Positions 34,313 to 43,066 of a DNA stretch of 64,000 nucleotides are shown here, piece after piece. This DNA is from Leadbetterella lacustris (GTDB lineage Bacteria > Bacteroidota > Bacteroidia > Cytophagales > Spirosomataceae): positions 62,001 to 126,000 of the forward strand of contig OZ248425.1 in the NCBI GenBank assembly GCA_965234335.1, given 5' to 3'. Each line of letters starts with the position of its first letter. Position 1 is the stretch's first letter. The translations under genes were made by a program, and so were the position numbers. The notes under the pieces are model-generated. The model was given only the letters and a program-made list of their open reading frames with translations. It was not told the DNA's origin and did no database searches.

Positions 34313-36556
34313 ATGAAAAAATATTTATTTAGTTTACTCATTATCATGGCCTTTGCCGATATTTCGTTTGGACAGCATGACCTAAAAGGGCAAGTAACTA
34401 ATAAAACAAACGGCCAAAAACTCCCCTTTGCCACAGTAAAAATCAAAGGAACTACCCTAGGAACTACCACAAATGAGAACGGGGAATTTGCTTTCAAAAA
34501 CCTGCAAAAAGGAAAATTAACACTACTGACAAGCTTTGTAGGCATGCTCGAGAAACAAACCGAAGTCATTCTCGACAAAAACACCTTCGTGAAAATTGAA
34601 CTCAACGACGACCCCAGCCAACTACAAGAAGTGGTGGTGACCGGAAACCTCAAAGAAATGAGCAAGGCAGAAAGTGCTATACCGATAGACATCATCACGC
34701 CAGCCTTTTTTGCAAAAAATCCTACTCCTAATATCTTTGAAGCACTACAGAGCGTAAATGGCGTAAGACCCCAAGTAAACTGCAATGTGTGCAACACGGG
34801 CGATATTCACATCAACGGCTTGGAAGGCCCCTACACCATGATTCTGATTGATGGCATGCCGATAGTATCCTCCCTCGGTTCGGTTTATGGCCTGTTCGGT
34901 ATTCCCAATGGGCTCATTGAGCGGATAGAAGTAGTCAAAGGGCCTGCATCCACACTTTATGGCTCAGAGGCCGTGGGTGGGCTGATAAATATCATTACCA
35001 AAGTGCCCCTAAAAAGCCCCAAATTGAGTATAGAAACCAACAGCACGAGTTGGGGAGAATGGAATACCGACTTGGGTATGAAATACAAATTGGGCAAAAT
35101 AAATGCTCTTTTGGGCATAAATTATTTCAACTTTGGACAAATAATAGATAAAAACCAAGATGGATTTACAGACTTAAGTATTCAAAACAGAATTTCGGTT
35201 TTCAACAAGTTTCAAGGCAAATCTGGCTCGGTTGCTTTTCGTTATTTTTATGAAAGTCGCTGGGGTGGCCAAACCAACTGGACGCCGAAGTACAGAGGTA
35301 CCGACCAAATTTATGGCGAAAGCATTTATACCAAACGGATTGAAGTAATTGGAGCTCAGAATATCACCAATGCTTTGTCTATCAACTACTCCTACAACTC
35401 TCACCAACAAGATTCTTTCTATGGAAATGTGCCTTTGATCGGCACGCAACATATCGGTTTTCTACTTACCAAATACCAAAAAACCTTTGGAAACGATGAT
35501 TTGTTGGTCGGCCTGCCCCTGAAATACAACTTCTATGACGACAACACCGTGGCTACCCAATCAGAAAACCGCAACCAACCTCTAAAACTCTGGTTTCCAG
35601 GAATTTTTGCCCAACATGAACGAAAAATTGGAGAAAATTTTAAAACCTTGGAAGGAGTAAGGCTCGATTACAACCAAAATCACGGCTTGATTTTTACGCC
35701 AAGGGTTGCTTTGAAATGGAACAATAAACACAATATTCTGCGACTCAATGTAGGCAAAGGCTACCGAATAGTGAATGTTTTTGCGGAAGACCACGCTGCC
35801 ATGACTGGGGCAAGGGAAGTAGAAATAGCCGAAAACCTAAAACCTGAACAAAGCTGGAACATGAACCTCAACTACAACAAAAAAATATTGTTGAACGACG
35901 GATTCTTGGGACTAGATGCCTCCGCTTTTTATACTTATTTTTCAAACAAAATCATCCCTAACTACGACACGCCTGATAAGATTATCTATAAAAACCTCGA
36001 TGGATTTCTAATTTCGAGAGGAATGAATGTAAATATGGATTTGAACCTTAAAAACGGCCTAAAACTGATGGGCGGAGTAACTTTTCTGGATGTTAAAATA
36101 CATGAGAATGGCGTAAAAACAGTACCGTATTTCACCGAAAAATTCTCTGCGAATTATACCATTTCGTACGAAATCAAGAAGCCAAAAATCTTGATAGACT
36201 ACTCCGCAAATTTGGTGGGTTCTATGCGGTTGCCCTTACTCAACGAATATGACCCAAGACCTGGAAAATCACCTTGGACCAACATCCAAAACTTGCAACT
36301 GACACGGGCCTGGGGTGAGGATTTCAAAATTTATGGTGGGGTGAAAAACATCTTCAATTTTGTTCCTTACCGTAATCTGCCATTCTTGATTTCGAGGGCC
36401 AACGACCCCTTTGATAAAAAAGTAATTTTTGACGAAAATGGAACTGCCCAAAGAACTGCAGAAAACCCGTATGGCCTAACTTTCGACCCCACTTATGTGT
36501 ACACCTCGCTACAAAGTAGAAGAATGTTTTTGGGCATAAAATACAATATTCAGTAA
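34313..36556 (+). CDS. TonB-dependent receptor, probable metal/chelate uptake
   Basis: 747 residues: signal peptide (1-20), carboxypeptidase-regulatory-like domain (about 22-105, DLKGQVTNKTNGQKLPFATV), plug (about 115-230) and a 22-strand-type barrel ending RRMFLGIKYNIQ with terminal aromatic motif. The plug has an unusual CNVCNTGDIHINGL near 157-170 before the ILIDGMPIVSSL strand. The CxxC pair could bind metal or form a disulfide. The divergent DtxR-type regulator and the operator suggest uptake of iron, manganese or another metal complex. Full length and intact. Confidence 0.92.
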   Translation: MKKYLFSLLIIMAFADISFGQHDLKGQVTNKTNGQKLPFATVKIKGTTLGTTTNENGEFAFKNLQKGKLTLLTSFVGMLEKQTEVILDKNTFVKIELNDDPSQLQEVVVTGNLKEMSKAESAIPIDIITPAFFAKNPTPNIFEALQSVNGVRPQVNCNVCNTGDIHINGLEGPYTMILIDGMPIVSSLGSVYGLFGIPNGLIERIEVVKGPASTLYGSEAVGGLINIITKVPLKSPKLSIETNSTSWGEWNTDLGMKYKLGKINALLGINYFNFGQIIDKNQDGFTDLSIQNRISVFNKFQGKSGSVAFRYFYESRWGGQTNWTPKYRGTDQIYGESIYTKRIEVIGAQNITNALSINYSYNSHQQDSFYGNVPLIGTQHIGFLLTKYQKTFGNDDLLVGLPLKYNFYDDNTVATQSENRNQPLKLWFPGIFAQHERKIGENFKTLEGVRLDYNQNHGLIFTPRVALKWNNKHNILRLNVGKGYRIVNVFAEDHAAMTGAREVEIAENLKPEQSWNMNLNYNKKILLNDGFLGLDASAFYTYFSNKIIPNYDTPDKIIYKNLDGFLISRGMNVNMDLNLKNGLKLMGGVTFLDVKIHENGVKTVPYFTEKFSANYTISYEIKKPKILIDYSANLVGSMRLPLLNEYDPRPGKSPWTNIQNLQLTRAWGEDFKIYGGVKNIFNFVPYRNLPFLISRANDPFDKKVIFDENGTAQRTAENPYGLTFDPTYVYTSLQSRRMFLGIKYNIQ

Positions 36557-36631
36557 ATCGAAAAAGGCAGAATTCAACCAATTACGAAAACAACTTCCGT
36601 TTGCTTAATAAAAGTGAACAAAATTTAGAAT

Positions 36632-36661
36632 AAAAAACTCCCTAGATCTCGCCTAGGGAGT
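36632..36661 (-). terminator. Terminator of the BlaI-M56 operon
   Basis: Minus strand ACTCCCTAG, six-to-seven-base loop, CTAGGGAGTTTTTTA, about 47 bases past the M56 stop. Confidence 0.8.
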
Positions 36662-36707
36662 GAATTTCAATCTCGCCCAGTGACCAGCAATTAGTAATCG
36701 GATCTTA

Positions 36708-38498
36708 TCAATCCTTTTTTGGTGGTGTTGGCGGTGACGGCACGTTTTTGGGTGAAATTATACCTTTTGGAGCATTTGGGGAAATTAAACTTTTTGGAGC
36801 CTTAGGGGCTTTCGGTGGAACCGGCGTTTTAAGTCTATCTTTCAAAATGCTCGACCTAATTTCGGCAGGCAACAAATCTATAATTTCGTTTACATTCCTG
36901 TCCAGTTCCACCGAAATGGCATCCATTGGTACTGATATTTCATCCATTTTAGCAGATATAGCATCCATTGGTGCCGATACTTTGTCCATTTGGGACGCGT
37001 ATTCGTCCATTTGAATATTGTATTGCTCCATTTCTTTATCATACTCGGCAATTTGAGATTCAAAGGTTTTCCAAATTAAATCTTCATCCTTTTTAGTCAA
37101 ATTTTTAGATTTTAAAGCTAGCTCATGTTTTTTAGAAGCCAACTCCATTTTTTTGCCAACCTCCTCCATTTTTTTGCTTATTTCCTCCATGGGTTTAGAA
37201 TTTACTTCCATTTGGGAGCTAAACTTTTCCATTTCATGACTTTGCTCTTCCATCAATTTGCTTTGGGCTTCCATTTGCTGCTGATTAACCTCCACCGCCT
37301 TCAGTCTGACATTTACTTTTTCTTGGACTTCGGGACTCAATTGCACCTCTTTGCCATTATAAAAAATCTTGTTGTCTTTAATTCTAAAATCATTCTTAGA
37401 GTCTTGAATCACAATAGAAGTCTCATTTCTCTTCGGCGAGATGAGCGTATCGGCAGTGGAAGAGCTTCTGGAAATACTCGTAGAAACCGTCCTTTTTTCT
37501 TCATTTTTTTGAGCAAAAGCAAAAAACGTCACAAACAAACCGGCCACAATCCAGATGCTCTCTTTGTTGAAGTTTCTTGGCGAACCGATGCCCACAATAC
37601 GTTGAACACGTTCCAATAAAGAATAACTTTTTTTGCCAAAAGCCATAGCCAATTTCGGCGTATAAATGGTTTCTTGCAATTGCACCAAAGTCTTGGCCAA
37701 CAATAACTTACTGCCCGAAACTTCCAGAGCCAAGTCATCGCAACAATTTTCTCTTTCTTTCCTGATTTGAGCCGAAAGCAACCACATGGCTGGATGGAAA
37801 AAATAGATGACGTCCAATACCGACTGCAAGCCATTCAAAAGGAAATCGTGGCGTTTGAGGTGAGCCAGTTCATGGGCCAAAATGGTCTCCAATTGTTCCT
37901 GACTAAATCCCGAAACTAAACCGGCGGGAATCAGAATTACAGGTTTCAGCACACCCATAATCATAGGTAGAGAAACGATTCTTGATACCTTCACCTGTAC
38001 GTTTTTGGTGATGTTCATCTTCTGTTTTATGTCCAACAAAATCTGCGTTAATTTCTCGTCAAATTGATTTTTTTGGCTATTTTTCAAAGAGTTTACCCAC
38101 AAATACCCCAGAATTAACCTAGAAAAAAGTATGGCACATCCCAACACCCAAATGCCCACCACAAGCGGTAAATTGGTTTGGAGATAGCTCAGCATAACTT
38201 GCACGCTGCTTAGCATTTTAGGAGCGAGAGCCACACCAGCAAAGGTTTTTTCTGAGGAAGAAAACGCACTGATAACAAAGAAAGTAATACCGCTAGCCAT
38301 AAATTGCAGCAGCAACAAAGACATACCCGACCAGTATCTGTAGCTGGCTTTTTTGGCAAAAAGTACTATGGCAAAATAAACCAAAGTAATGGCCAAAATC
38401 TGCCATAAAGAGTGTACAAGCGTCCAGCCAAGCGTCTTGGCCAAGGGATTTGAAAAGAATTCTGTGATGTTTTCCATAAGATTTTTTGAAGCACACAC
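36708..38498 (-). CDS. M56/BlaR1-type membrane metallopeptidase with Met-led heptad tail
   Basis: 596 residues. Four membrane segments (about 35-50, 55-75, 105-130, 315-330) and a cytosolic peptidase with HELAH at 209-213, as in BlaR1/MecR1. After the last membrane span the exported part has no penicillin-binding domain. Instead it carries two runs of exact heptads beginning ME or MD: residues 409-457 (seven units) and 490-538 (six ME/MD units and one LD unit). A proline/lysine tail (PPKAPKAPK...) ends the protein. It is downstream of a BlaI-type repressor gene, so the peptidase presumably cleaves that repressor. The inducing signal is unknown. Confidence 0.9.
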   Translation of the reverse strand: MCASKNLMENITEFFSNPLAKTLGWTLVHSLWQILAITLVYFAIVLFAKKASYRYWSGMSLLLLQFMASGITFFVISAFSSSEKTFAGVALAPKMLSSVQVMLSYLQTNLPLVVGIWVLGCAILFSRLILGYLWVNSLKNSQKNQFDEKLTQILLDIKQKMNITKNVQVKVSRIVSLPMIMGVLKPVILIPAGLVSGFSQEQLETILAHELAHLKRHDFLLNGLQSVLDVIYFFHPAMWLLSAQIRKERENCCDDLALEVSGSKLLLAKTLVQLQETIYTPKLAMAFGKKSYSLLERVQRIVGIGSPRNFNKESIWIVAGLFVTFFAFAQKNEEKRTVSTSISRSSSTADTLISPKRNETSIVIQDSKNDFRIKDNKIFYNGKEVQLSPEVQEKVNVRLKAVEVNQQQMEAQSKLMEEQSHEMEKFSSQMEVNSKPMEEISKKMEEVGKKMELASKKHELALKSKNLTKKDEDLIWKTFESQIAEYDKEMEQYNIQMDEYASQMDKVSAPMDAISAKMDEISVPMDAISVELDRNVNEIIDLLPAEIRSSILKDRLKTPVPPKAPKAPKSLISPNAPKGIISPKNVPSPPTPPKKD

Positions 38499-38568
38499 GG
38501 TGACTGAGCGGAGCCGAAGTCATCGTGTGTAATTTTTAATTTTTTTAAAATAGCTTTTTCATAAATTG

Positions 38569-38949
38569 TTACTTGTCTTGTTCGAGTTGTTGGATGAGTT
38601 TTTTGAGTTCTGAAAGTTCTTCCTCAGAGGCGTGATGATTGCCCAGAGCCTGCATCACCAAGCTCATTGCATTTCCTTGGAAGGTGGAATCTATGAAACG
38701 ATTCAATAGCGACTTTTGGGTGTCTTCCTCCCCTATTTTTGCTTCAAAAATATGTTGTTTGCCGTCGGCGTTTTTGGAGACAAGCCCTTTTTCAAACATA
38801 ATCTGCATGATTTTCAAAGTGGTCGTGTAACCCGTTTCTTTGGTTTTGTTGATTTCCTCATTGACTTGCTTCACCGTGGCACGGCCCATTTGCCACAATA
38901 CTTTGAGTACTTCAAGCTCCGACTCTGTTGGTTTTTGGAAGGTTTCCAT
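38569..38949 (-). CDS. BlaI/MecI/CopY-family repressor
   Basis: 126 residues. The winged helix spans about 8-75 with PTESELEVLKVLWQMGRATVKQVNEEI (split) and TGYTTTLKIMQIMFEKGLV; a C-terminal dimerisation helix follows. Such repressors bind as dimers and are cleaved by the M56 partner. Three 16-bp palindromes lie directly upstream around its promoter, implying autoregulation. The M56 gene begins 70 bases downstream on the same strand. Confidence 0.93.
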   Translation of the reverse strand: METFQKPTESELEVLKVLWQMGRATVKQVNEEINKTKETGYTTTLKIMQIMFEKGLVSKNADGKQHIFEAKIGEEDTQKSLLNRFIDSTFQGNAMSLVMQALGNHHASEEELSELKKLIQQLEQDK

Positions 38950-38954
38950 CTATC

Positions 38955-39026
38955 TACGAATTGTTTCGTACAAATGTAATACGAAAAGATTCGTACTTCC
39001 AAATTTTTTCTACGAAATTTTTCGTA
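38955..39026 (-). promoter_or_regulatory. Three TACGAA-N4-TTCGTA operators and promoter of BlaI-M56
   Basis: Perfect 16-bp palindromes at 38955-38970 (TACGAATTGTTTCGTA), 38980-38995 (TACGAAAAGATTCGTA) and 39011-39026 (TACGAAATTTTTCGTA). A minus-strand TACATTTG -7 element at 38971-38978 sits between the first two. Binding by the adjacent BlaI-type protein is inferred from position. Confidence 0.88.
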
Positions 39027-39155
39027 CGTGCAGTAAATTTATACCGCGAAGACGCTAGGTCGCAAAGTGTATCGAATAGTACAGGTAAACAAAAGCTCTA
39101 ATAATGAATACTTTGTGTAACTCCGTGCAAAACTCTGTGCACTCCGTGGTAAAAA

Positions 39156-39848
39156 TTACAACCCCAAAACCCCTCGAATCTCCAAAAGTTTCTCCTCATA
39201 CGAAGACCCAACCGGTATCTCCTTCCCCAAAATCCAGACAGAATTACGGCTTATTTTCTCGATTTTTGATAAAGCTATAATGTAGGAACGATGAATACGG
39301 ACAAACTTTTCCGTCGGCAAAGCACTCAAGGCCTCGCCAATACTTTGTCTTGAAAGCAGTTTTTTGTCACTAAGCCAATAGGTCATGTAGTTTCCTTCGG
39401 CTTCTATAAAATGGATATCAGCCATTTGTATCTTTTCTTCCTCATAACCTGTTTTCAGAAAAATAAACTCCGGCGAAACTTCACCCTGTATCTTCTTCAT
39501 TTCCAAGGCCTTGTTACATGCTTTTGTAAACCTAGCCAGAGAGAAAGGCTTCAATAAATAATCCACCGCATCGAGTTCAAATCCCTTTACGGCATACTCC
39601 GAATAGGCCGTCGTAAATATCACCAGTGGGCATTTGGGTAGGATGTTTACAAACTCTATCCCCGAGATATCGGGCATGTTGATATCCAAGAAAAGCAGGT
39701 CAGTTTTGTTGGTTTGCAAATAGGGTATCGCCTCAAAACAGTTGGTAAAGGTAGCCTCCAAGCTCAAAAAAGGCACTTTTTCAGAGAGCATTTTCACCAC
39801 CTCCAAGGCGTGTGGTTCGTCGTCGATGGCTATTGCTTTTAGGGTCAT
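39156..39848 (-). CDS. LytTR-family response regulator
   Basis: 230 residues from MTLKAIAIDDEPHALEV. A start 18 codons upstream is rejected because that stretch is the 'CACAGAGGTCCACAGAG' repeat. Receiver domain about 1-118: acidic pair DDE, phosphoacceptor aspartate in LLFLDINMPDISG, and lysine in DYLLKPFSLARF. LytTR DNA-binding domain about 130-230: IHFIEAEGNYMTYWL and FVRIHRSYIIALSKI. It would be phosphorylated by the LytS-type kinase encoded upstream. The intervening small gene and repeats are unusual. Confidence 0.92.
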   Translation of the reverse strand: MTLKAIAIDDEPHALEVVKMLSEKVPFLSLEATFTNCFEAIPYLQTNKTDLLFLDINMPDISGIEFVNILPKCPLVIFTTAYSEYAVKGFELDAVDYLLKPFSLARFTKACNKALEMKKIQGEVSPEFIFLKTGYEEEKIQMADIHFIEAEGNYMTYWLSDKKLLSRQSIGEALSALPTEKFVRIHRSYIIALSKIEKISRNSVWILGKEIPVGSSYEEKLLEIRGVLGL

Positions 39849-39867
39849 TTTTGTGTTTTTTGTTTTA

Positions 39868-39910
39868 CCACAGAGGTCACGGAGTTTTTCACAGAGGTCC
39901 ACAGAGTTTT
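39868..39910. repeat. Single unit of the 'CACAGAGGTCCACAGAG' family
   Basis: CCACAGAGGTCACGGAG and CACAGAGGTCCACAGAG, just upstream of the LytTR gene start. A related inverted piece (CTCCGTGCAAAACTCTGTG) is at 39119-39145 past its stop. Confidence 0.75.
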
Positions 39911-39935
39911 TGACTTCGAGTTTAATTAGCCCTAT

Positions 39936-40109
39936 CTAAGAGTTTATTTGATAGTTCTTATCTTCATATTCTTTTATACGAAAAAGAGCCTGTTCTAAGT
40001 TATTTCCCTCCTCCGTACCTTTTCTAACACCAATATCAAACTGGGCATCTACCCAATCCATCAGGTCCTCATATTCCTTTTCCGTCTCTATTGACTTAAA
40101 CTGTTCCAT
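39936..40109 (-). CDS. Small HigA-antitoxin-like protein without HTH, 57 residues
   Basis: ATG at 40109 to TAG at 39936-39938. The peptide begins MEQFKSIETEKEYEDLMDWV and ends EYEDKNYQINS. This matches the N-terminal part of HigA-type antitoxins (a region around 'TEKEYEDAL...GTPEGDELE...LVEKYED'), but the HTH that normally follows is missing. No HigB-type toxin is adjacent. It may be a remnant or a stand-alone small protein. It sits between the kinase and the regulator genes in the same direction. Confidence 0.7.
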   Translation of the reverse strand: MEQFKSIETEKEYEDLMDWVDAQFDIGVRKGTEEGNNLEQALFRIKEYEDKNYQINS

Positions 40110-40210
40110 ATTTATATCACAACCATTTCTTAAATGCTTATCCTAATTTAGCAAAAATCACTACTTAGAAAAACCTTTTGCATCTTTGCGACTTTCGAGA
40201 TTAATTTTCT

Positions 40211-40663
40211 ACCACAGAGGTCACTGAGTTTTGCACAGAGGTCCACAGAGTATTTAATTCTCAGGAAATTCTCCATTTACAAATATAGAAAAACTCCTTG
40301 TAACTCAGTGAATTTCAACTCTGTGTTCTCTGTGGTGAACAATTTACCTCAGAGACTTTGCGTGATTTCTTTTTACCACAGAGTACCATTGAATTTTGCA
40401 CAGAGGTCCACAGAGGATTTCATGCACAGGTAATTTTCTTTTATTAATATAAAAAAACTCCGTGTAACTCCGTGAATTTCAACTCTGAGTACTCTGTGGT
40501 GAACAATTTACCTCAGAGACTTTGCGTGATTTCTTTTTACCACAGAGTGCCATTGAGTTTTGCACAGAGGTCCCCAGAGGATTTCATGCACAGGTAATTC
40601 TCTTTTACTAATATAAAAAACTCTGTGTAACTCCGTGAATTTCAACTCTGAGTACTCTGTGGT
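40211..40663. repeat. Three tandem 164-bp repeats with inverted ends
   Basis: Units begin with ACCACAGAG at 40211, 40375 and 40539, and each palindromic part ends with CTCTGTGGT (40328-40336, 40492-40500, 40655-40663). Spacing is exactly 164 bases. Each unit contains GCACAGAGGTCC and the reverse-type CTCCGTGTAACTCCGTG, so each can fold into a long hairpin. Between units is AATTTACCTCAGAGACTTTG. The array lies between the kinase stop and the small HigA-like gene. Confidence 0.92.
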
Positions 40664-40677
40664 GAATTACCCCCCCC

Positions 40678-42249
40678 TCAATACACCCCCAACACCAAGC
40701 TCACAAAAAAATCATGGTCTGAGTTTTGGATCTCTAAGGTGTGGCGGTTCGGATATATCAATTCTAATCGTTTCCTTACGTTTTCAAGGCCAATGCCGTG
40801 GCTATTATCCTCTAAAGTTTCTTCCGTTTTTTGATGGATGCTGTTGTGCACCTTAAAATACAGATGCTGGGCATCGTGCGTCAGCGTAATGTATATCCAC
40901 GAGGCCGACCTGAAACTGATGCCATGCTTAAAGGCATTCTCGATAAACGGATTCAGCAACATCGGAGCAATAAAAATCTCACGGTCAGGATTTTGTATGT
41001 TTACTTCTATCTTTATGTCGTGGCTTTCGTCTATCCGCATACGTTGGATATCAATAAAATTATTGAGGTACTCTATCTCCTTGCCCAGCGGAATGCGGTC
41101 TTGGTGGTTTTCGTGAAGCATAAACCGCATCATGTCGCCTAGCTTTTGTATTCCATCTGAAGTTTGATTGGCGTTTTCTTTCAGCGACACCGAATACAGC
41201 GTGTTCAAGGCATTAAACAAAAAATGCGGATTTATCTGCGACCGAAGATTACTCAGTTCGGCCGTTTTTTGGCTGACCTCCACCTTTAGGTCTGTGTTTT
41301 CTTTTGCTAAAAACTTTCTTGCATACGCCAGCACCATAGAACCTATAAATATAATTCCAAAAATAAGGAAGAAATAATGCAGGCTAAATCTGAAAAACCC
41401 AAAACCGTATCCAGTCCAAAACAAGGTTTGAAACAAATGCACCAACACGCTCCCGCCCAAAATCATGAAAAAATAAATACCGAAATTACTTGAATAGCGT
41501 TTGGTATCATGCCCAATATAAGGCAGGCACTTTCGGTAAAAAAAGTCCTGAGCAAGCAAAACCGTAAGAACCAACAAGCCCAAAATACACATCTCTCTTA
41601 GGGGGCCGTTCCAGTAGTCCTTGCGGGGAAGATTGGCAAAAAACGCAAAAAACAACAGCAACACCACCACCGCACCCACCACTATATTGGCCAGAAAACC
41701 GCCCTCCTGCTTCAGCTTGGCCTCTACATAGTAAAAAAGCTGAGCAAACAACTCATAAAAAACCAAAATCAACACCAACGCAATGCTGTCAGTCAGCAAA
41801 TAAAGCTTCCGAAACTCCCAAAATACACGAATACCGAAAATCTCCCCAGGGATGTCGCTCGTAAGCTCGCGGTAGTACAACCGCAAAAAATTATGCACAA
41901 AAACACTCGCCACCACCAGCAGCACCGCCAAACCACCCAACACCCACGTACTCGCCGAGGCATCCGCCGTCCTGAGTTTCGGAAAAAACCACACATGAAA
42001 AACACCCCATGCCGCAAAAAACAAGAAGCCACCGCCGGCTATTGGCACTATGGCATTCCAGAAGTGCGAGTAATTGTCCAACTCACGCCAAATGAGCCAA
42101 AGCATATTCCGATCTACCCGAGCCTCGAGGTCAAAAATAAACCCATCGAAAGCATTGGCCTCCTGAAACAACCGCCTGACCACATAAATGGCCACACACC
42201 CAAACACCAACAAAACCTCCCATTTCCTACTTTTCATTACCTCCTGCAT
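40678..42249 (-). CDS. LytS-type sensor histidine kinase
   Basis: 523 residues. About eight membrane segments (residues 12-290) form the sensor part, followed by a short coiled coil. The kinase has the HisKA_7TM/LytS phosphoacceptor LRSQINPHFLFNALNTLY near 345, N-box MLLNPFIENAFKHG and G-box GIGLENVRKRLELIYP. It presumably phosphorylates the LytTR regulator encoded downstream on the same strand. Here pair members are 830 bases apart, separated by tandem repeats and a small gene, rather than adjacent. The N-terminus lacks a recognised ligand domain. Confidence 0.92.
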   Translation of the reverse strand: MQEVMKSRKWEVLLVFGCVAIYVVRRLFQEANAFDGFIFDLEARVDRNMLWLIWRELDNYSHFWNAIVPIAGGGFLFFAAWGVFHVWFFPKLRTADASASTWVLGGLAVLLVVASVFVHNFLRLYYRELTSDIPGEIFGIRVFWEFRKLYLLTDSIALVLILVFYELFAQLFYYVEAKLKQEGGFLANIVVGAVVVLLLFFAFFANLPRKDYWNGPLREMCILGLLVLTVLLAQDFFYRKCLPYIGHDTKRYSSNFGIYFFMILGGSVLVHLFQTLFWTGYGFGFFRFSLHYFFLIFGIIFIGSMVLAYARKFLAKENTDLKVEVSQKTAELSNLRSQINPHFLFNALNTLYSVSLKENANQTSDGIQKLGDMMRFMLHENHQDRIPLGKEIEYLNNFIDIQRMRIDESHDIKIEVNIQNPDREIFIAPMLLNPFIENAFKHGISFRSASWIYITLTHDAQHLYFKVHNSIHQKTEETLEDNSHGIGLENVRKRLELIYPNRHTLEIQNSDHDFFVSLVLGVY

Positions 42250-42847
42250 AGCATTTCCATATTTTTAATTTCACCGCTAGGTCGCTAGGACGCAAAGAGC
42301 CTATCCAACTCTCTGAGTCCAAAGCGACCCGAGCCTTTTCATAATCCCAAAAAGCACAATTGCTATTCTGGCGAAATAATATTTTGCAAAATAACTATGA
42401 CGAGCATCGAAAGACCTATCGAGATAGGTTTACAGATGATTGGAAATAGGTATGAAGTAAAATTTTATTGCAGCCGAATTTCTATTGGGCTTTTTGGGAT
42501 CATCGTAGCCCAAAAGTAAGAACCGCCCCCAAGCCAAATGAAAAAATGTTGCGAAAGCCACCAAAAAAGTGACCAAACCTCAAACCTTGGGCAGCCACGC
42601 CACCTACGTCAGGCATACCATACCGAACTACGCACGCAATCTTCGCACTCCCGTGCTTGATTGTACTCCTACTGCTCGTAGGTAGGATAGCTGCGGGGTA
42701 ACGTTGTCGCGGATGGCGGGGGGATGGTGGGGGAGAAAATATTTTGCTAAAATTTGCAGAAAAATAAGGCTCAGATAACACCAGAATACATTGTTACTTA
42801 TCGAGTGTTGACTCATAGACTACAAACACCCTTTCTTACAAACAAAT
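42250..42847. other. Non-coding region with partial repeats and hairpins at edge of accessory island
   Basis: 42268-42299 is a fragment related to the dispersed element (ACCGCTAGGTCGCTAGGACG). From about 42500 to 42720 the base composition is clearly richer in G+C than around it. Two adjacent small hairpins occur there: GCAC-TCCC-GTGC (42645-42656) and CCTAC-TGCTC-GTAGG (42668-42682). A minus-strand frame of 93 codons (42500-42781) exists, but its product looks like translated non-coding DNA. No function assigned. Confidence 0.5.
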
Positions 42848-43066
42848 ATGGACATTAAGCAAAAAATAGGAAAACGGATTGCTCACTTGAGAAATCTTAA
42901 AGGCCTTACACAAGAAGGTCTTGGTTACGAATCTGAGATTCACAGAACTTACATAGCCGCAGTAGAAACTGGCAAAAGGAACATTTCTGTAGAAGCATTA
43001 GAAAAAGTAATCAAAGGATTAGGAATAACATTTTCGGAATTTTTTAAAGAGGGAGTTGATAATTAA
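42848..43066 (+). CDS. XRE-family regulator (restriction-modification C-protein-like)
   Basis: 72 residues, a single HTH domain: IGKRIAHLRNLKGLTQEGLG, then HRTYIAAVETGKRNISVEALEKV. Size and sequence match controller proteins of restriction-modification systems. The immediately following DNA is a remnant of a cytosine methyltransferase start, in line with that. It may now be orphaned. It is the first gene of the accessory island. Confidence 0.86.
   Translation: MDIKQKIGKRIAHLRNLKGLTQEGLGYESEIHRTYIAAVETGKRNISVEALEKVIKGLGITFSEFFKEGVDN

Noticed and set aside
39849..39902. Eighteen extra N-terminal codons for the LytTR regulator
   Set aside because: They translate the 'CACAGAGGTCCACAGAG' repeat; receiver domain begins properly at the ATG at 39848.
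40635..42288. Several plus-strand frames opposite the histidine kinase
   Set aside because: Shadow frames of a clear kinase gene; no family features.
42500..42781. Minus-strand frame of 93 codons in the region before the XRE gene
   Set aside because: Proline/serine/arginine-rich peptide without recognisable features, overlying hairpins; more likely non-coding.
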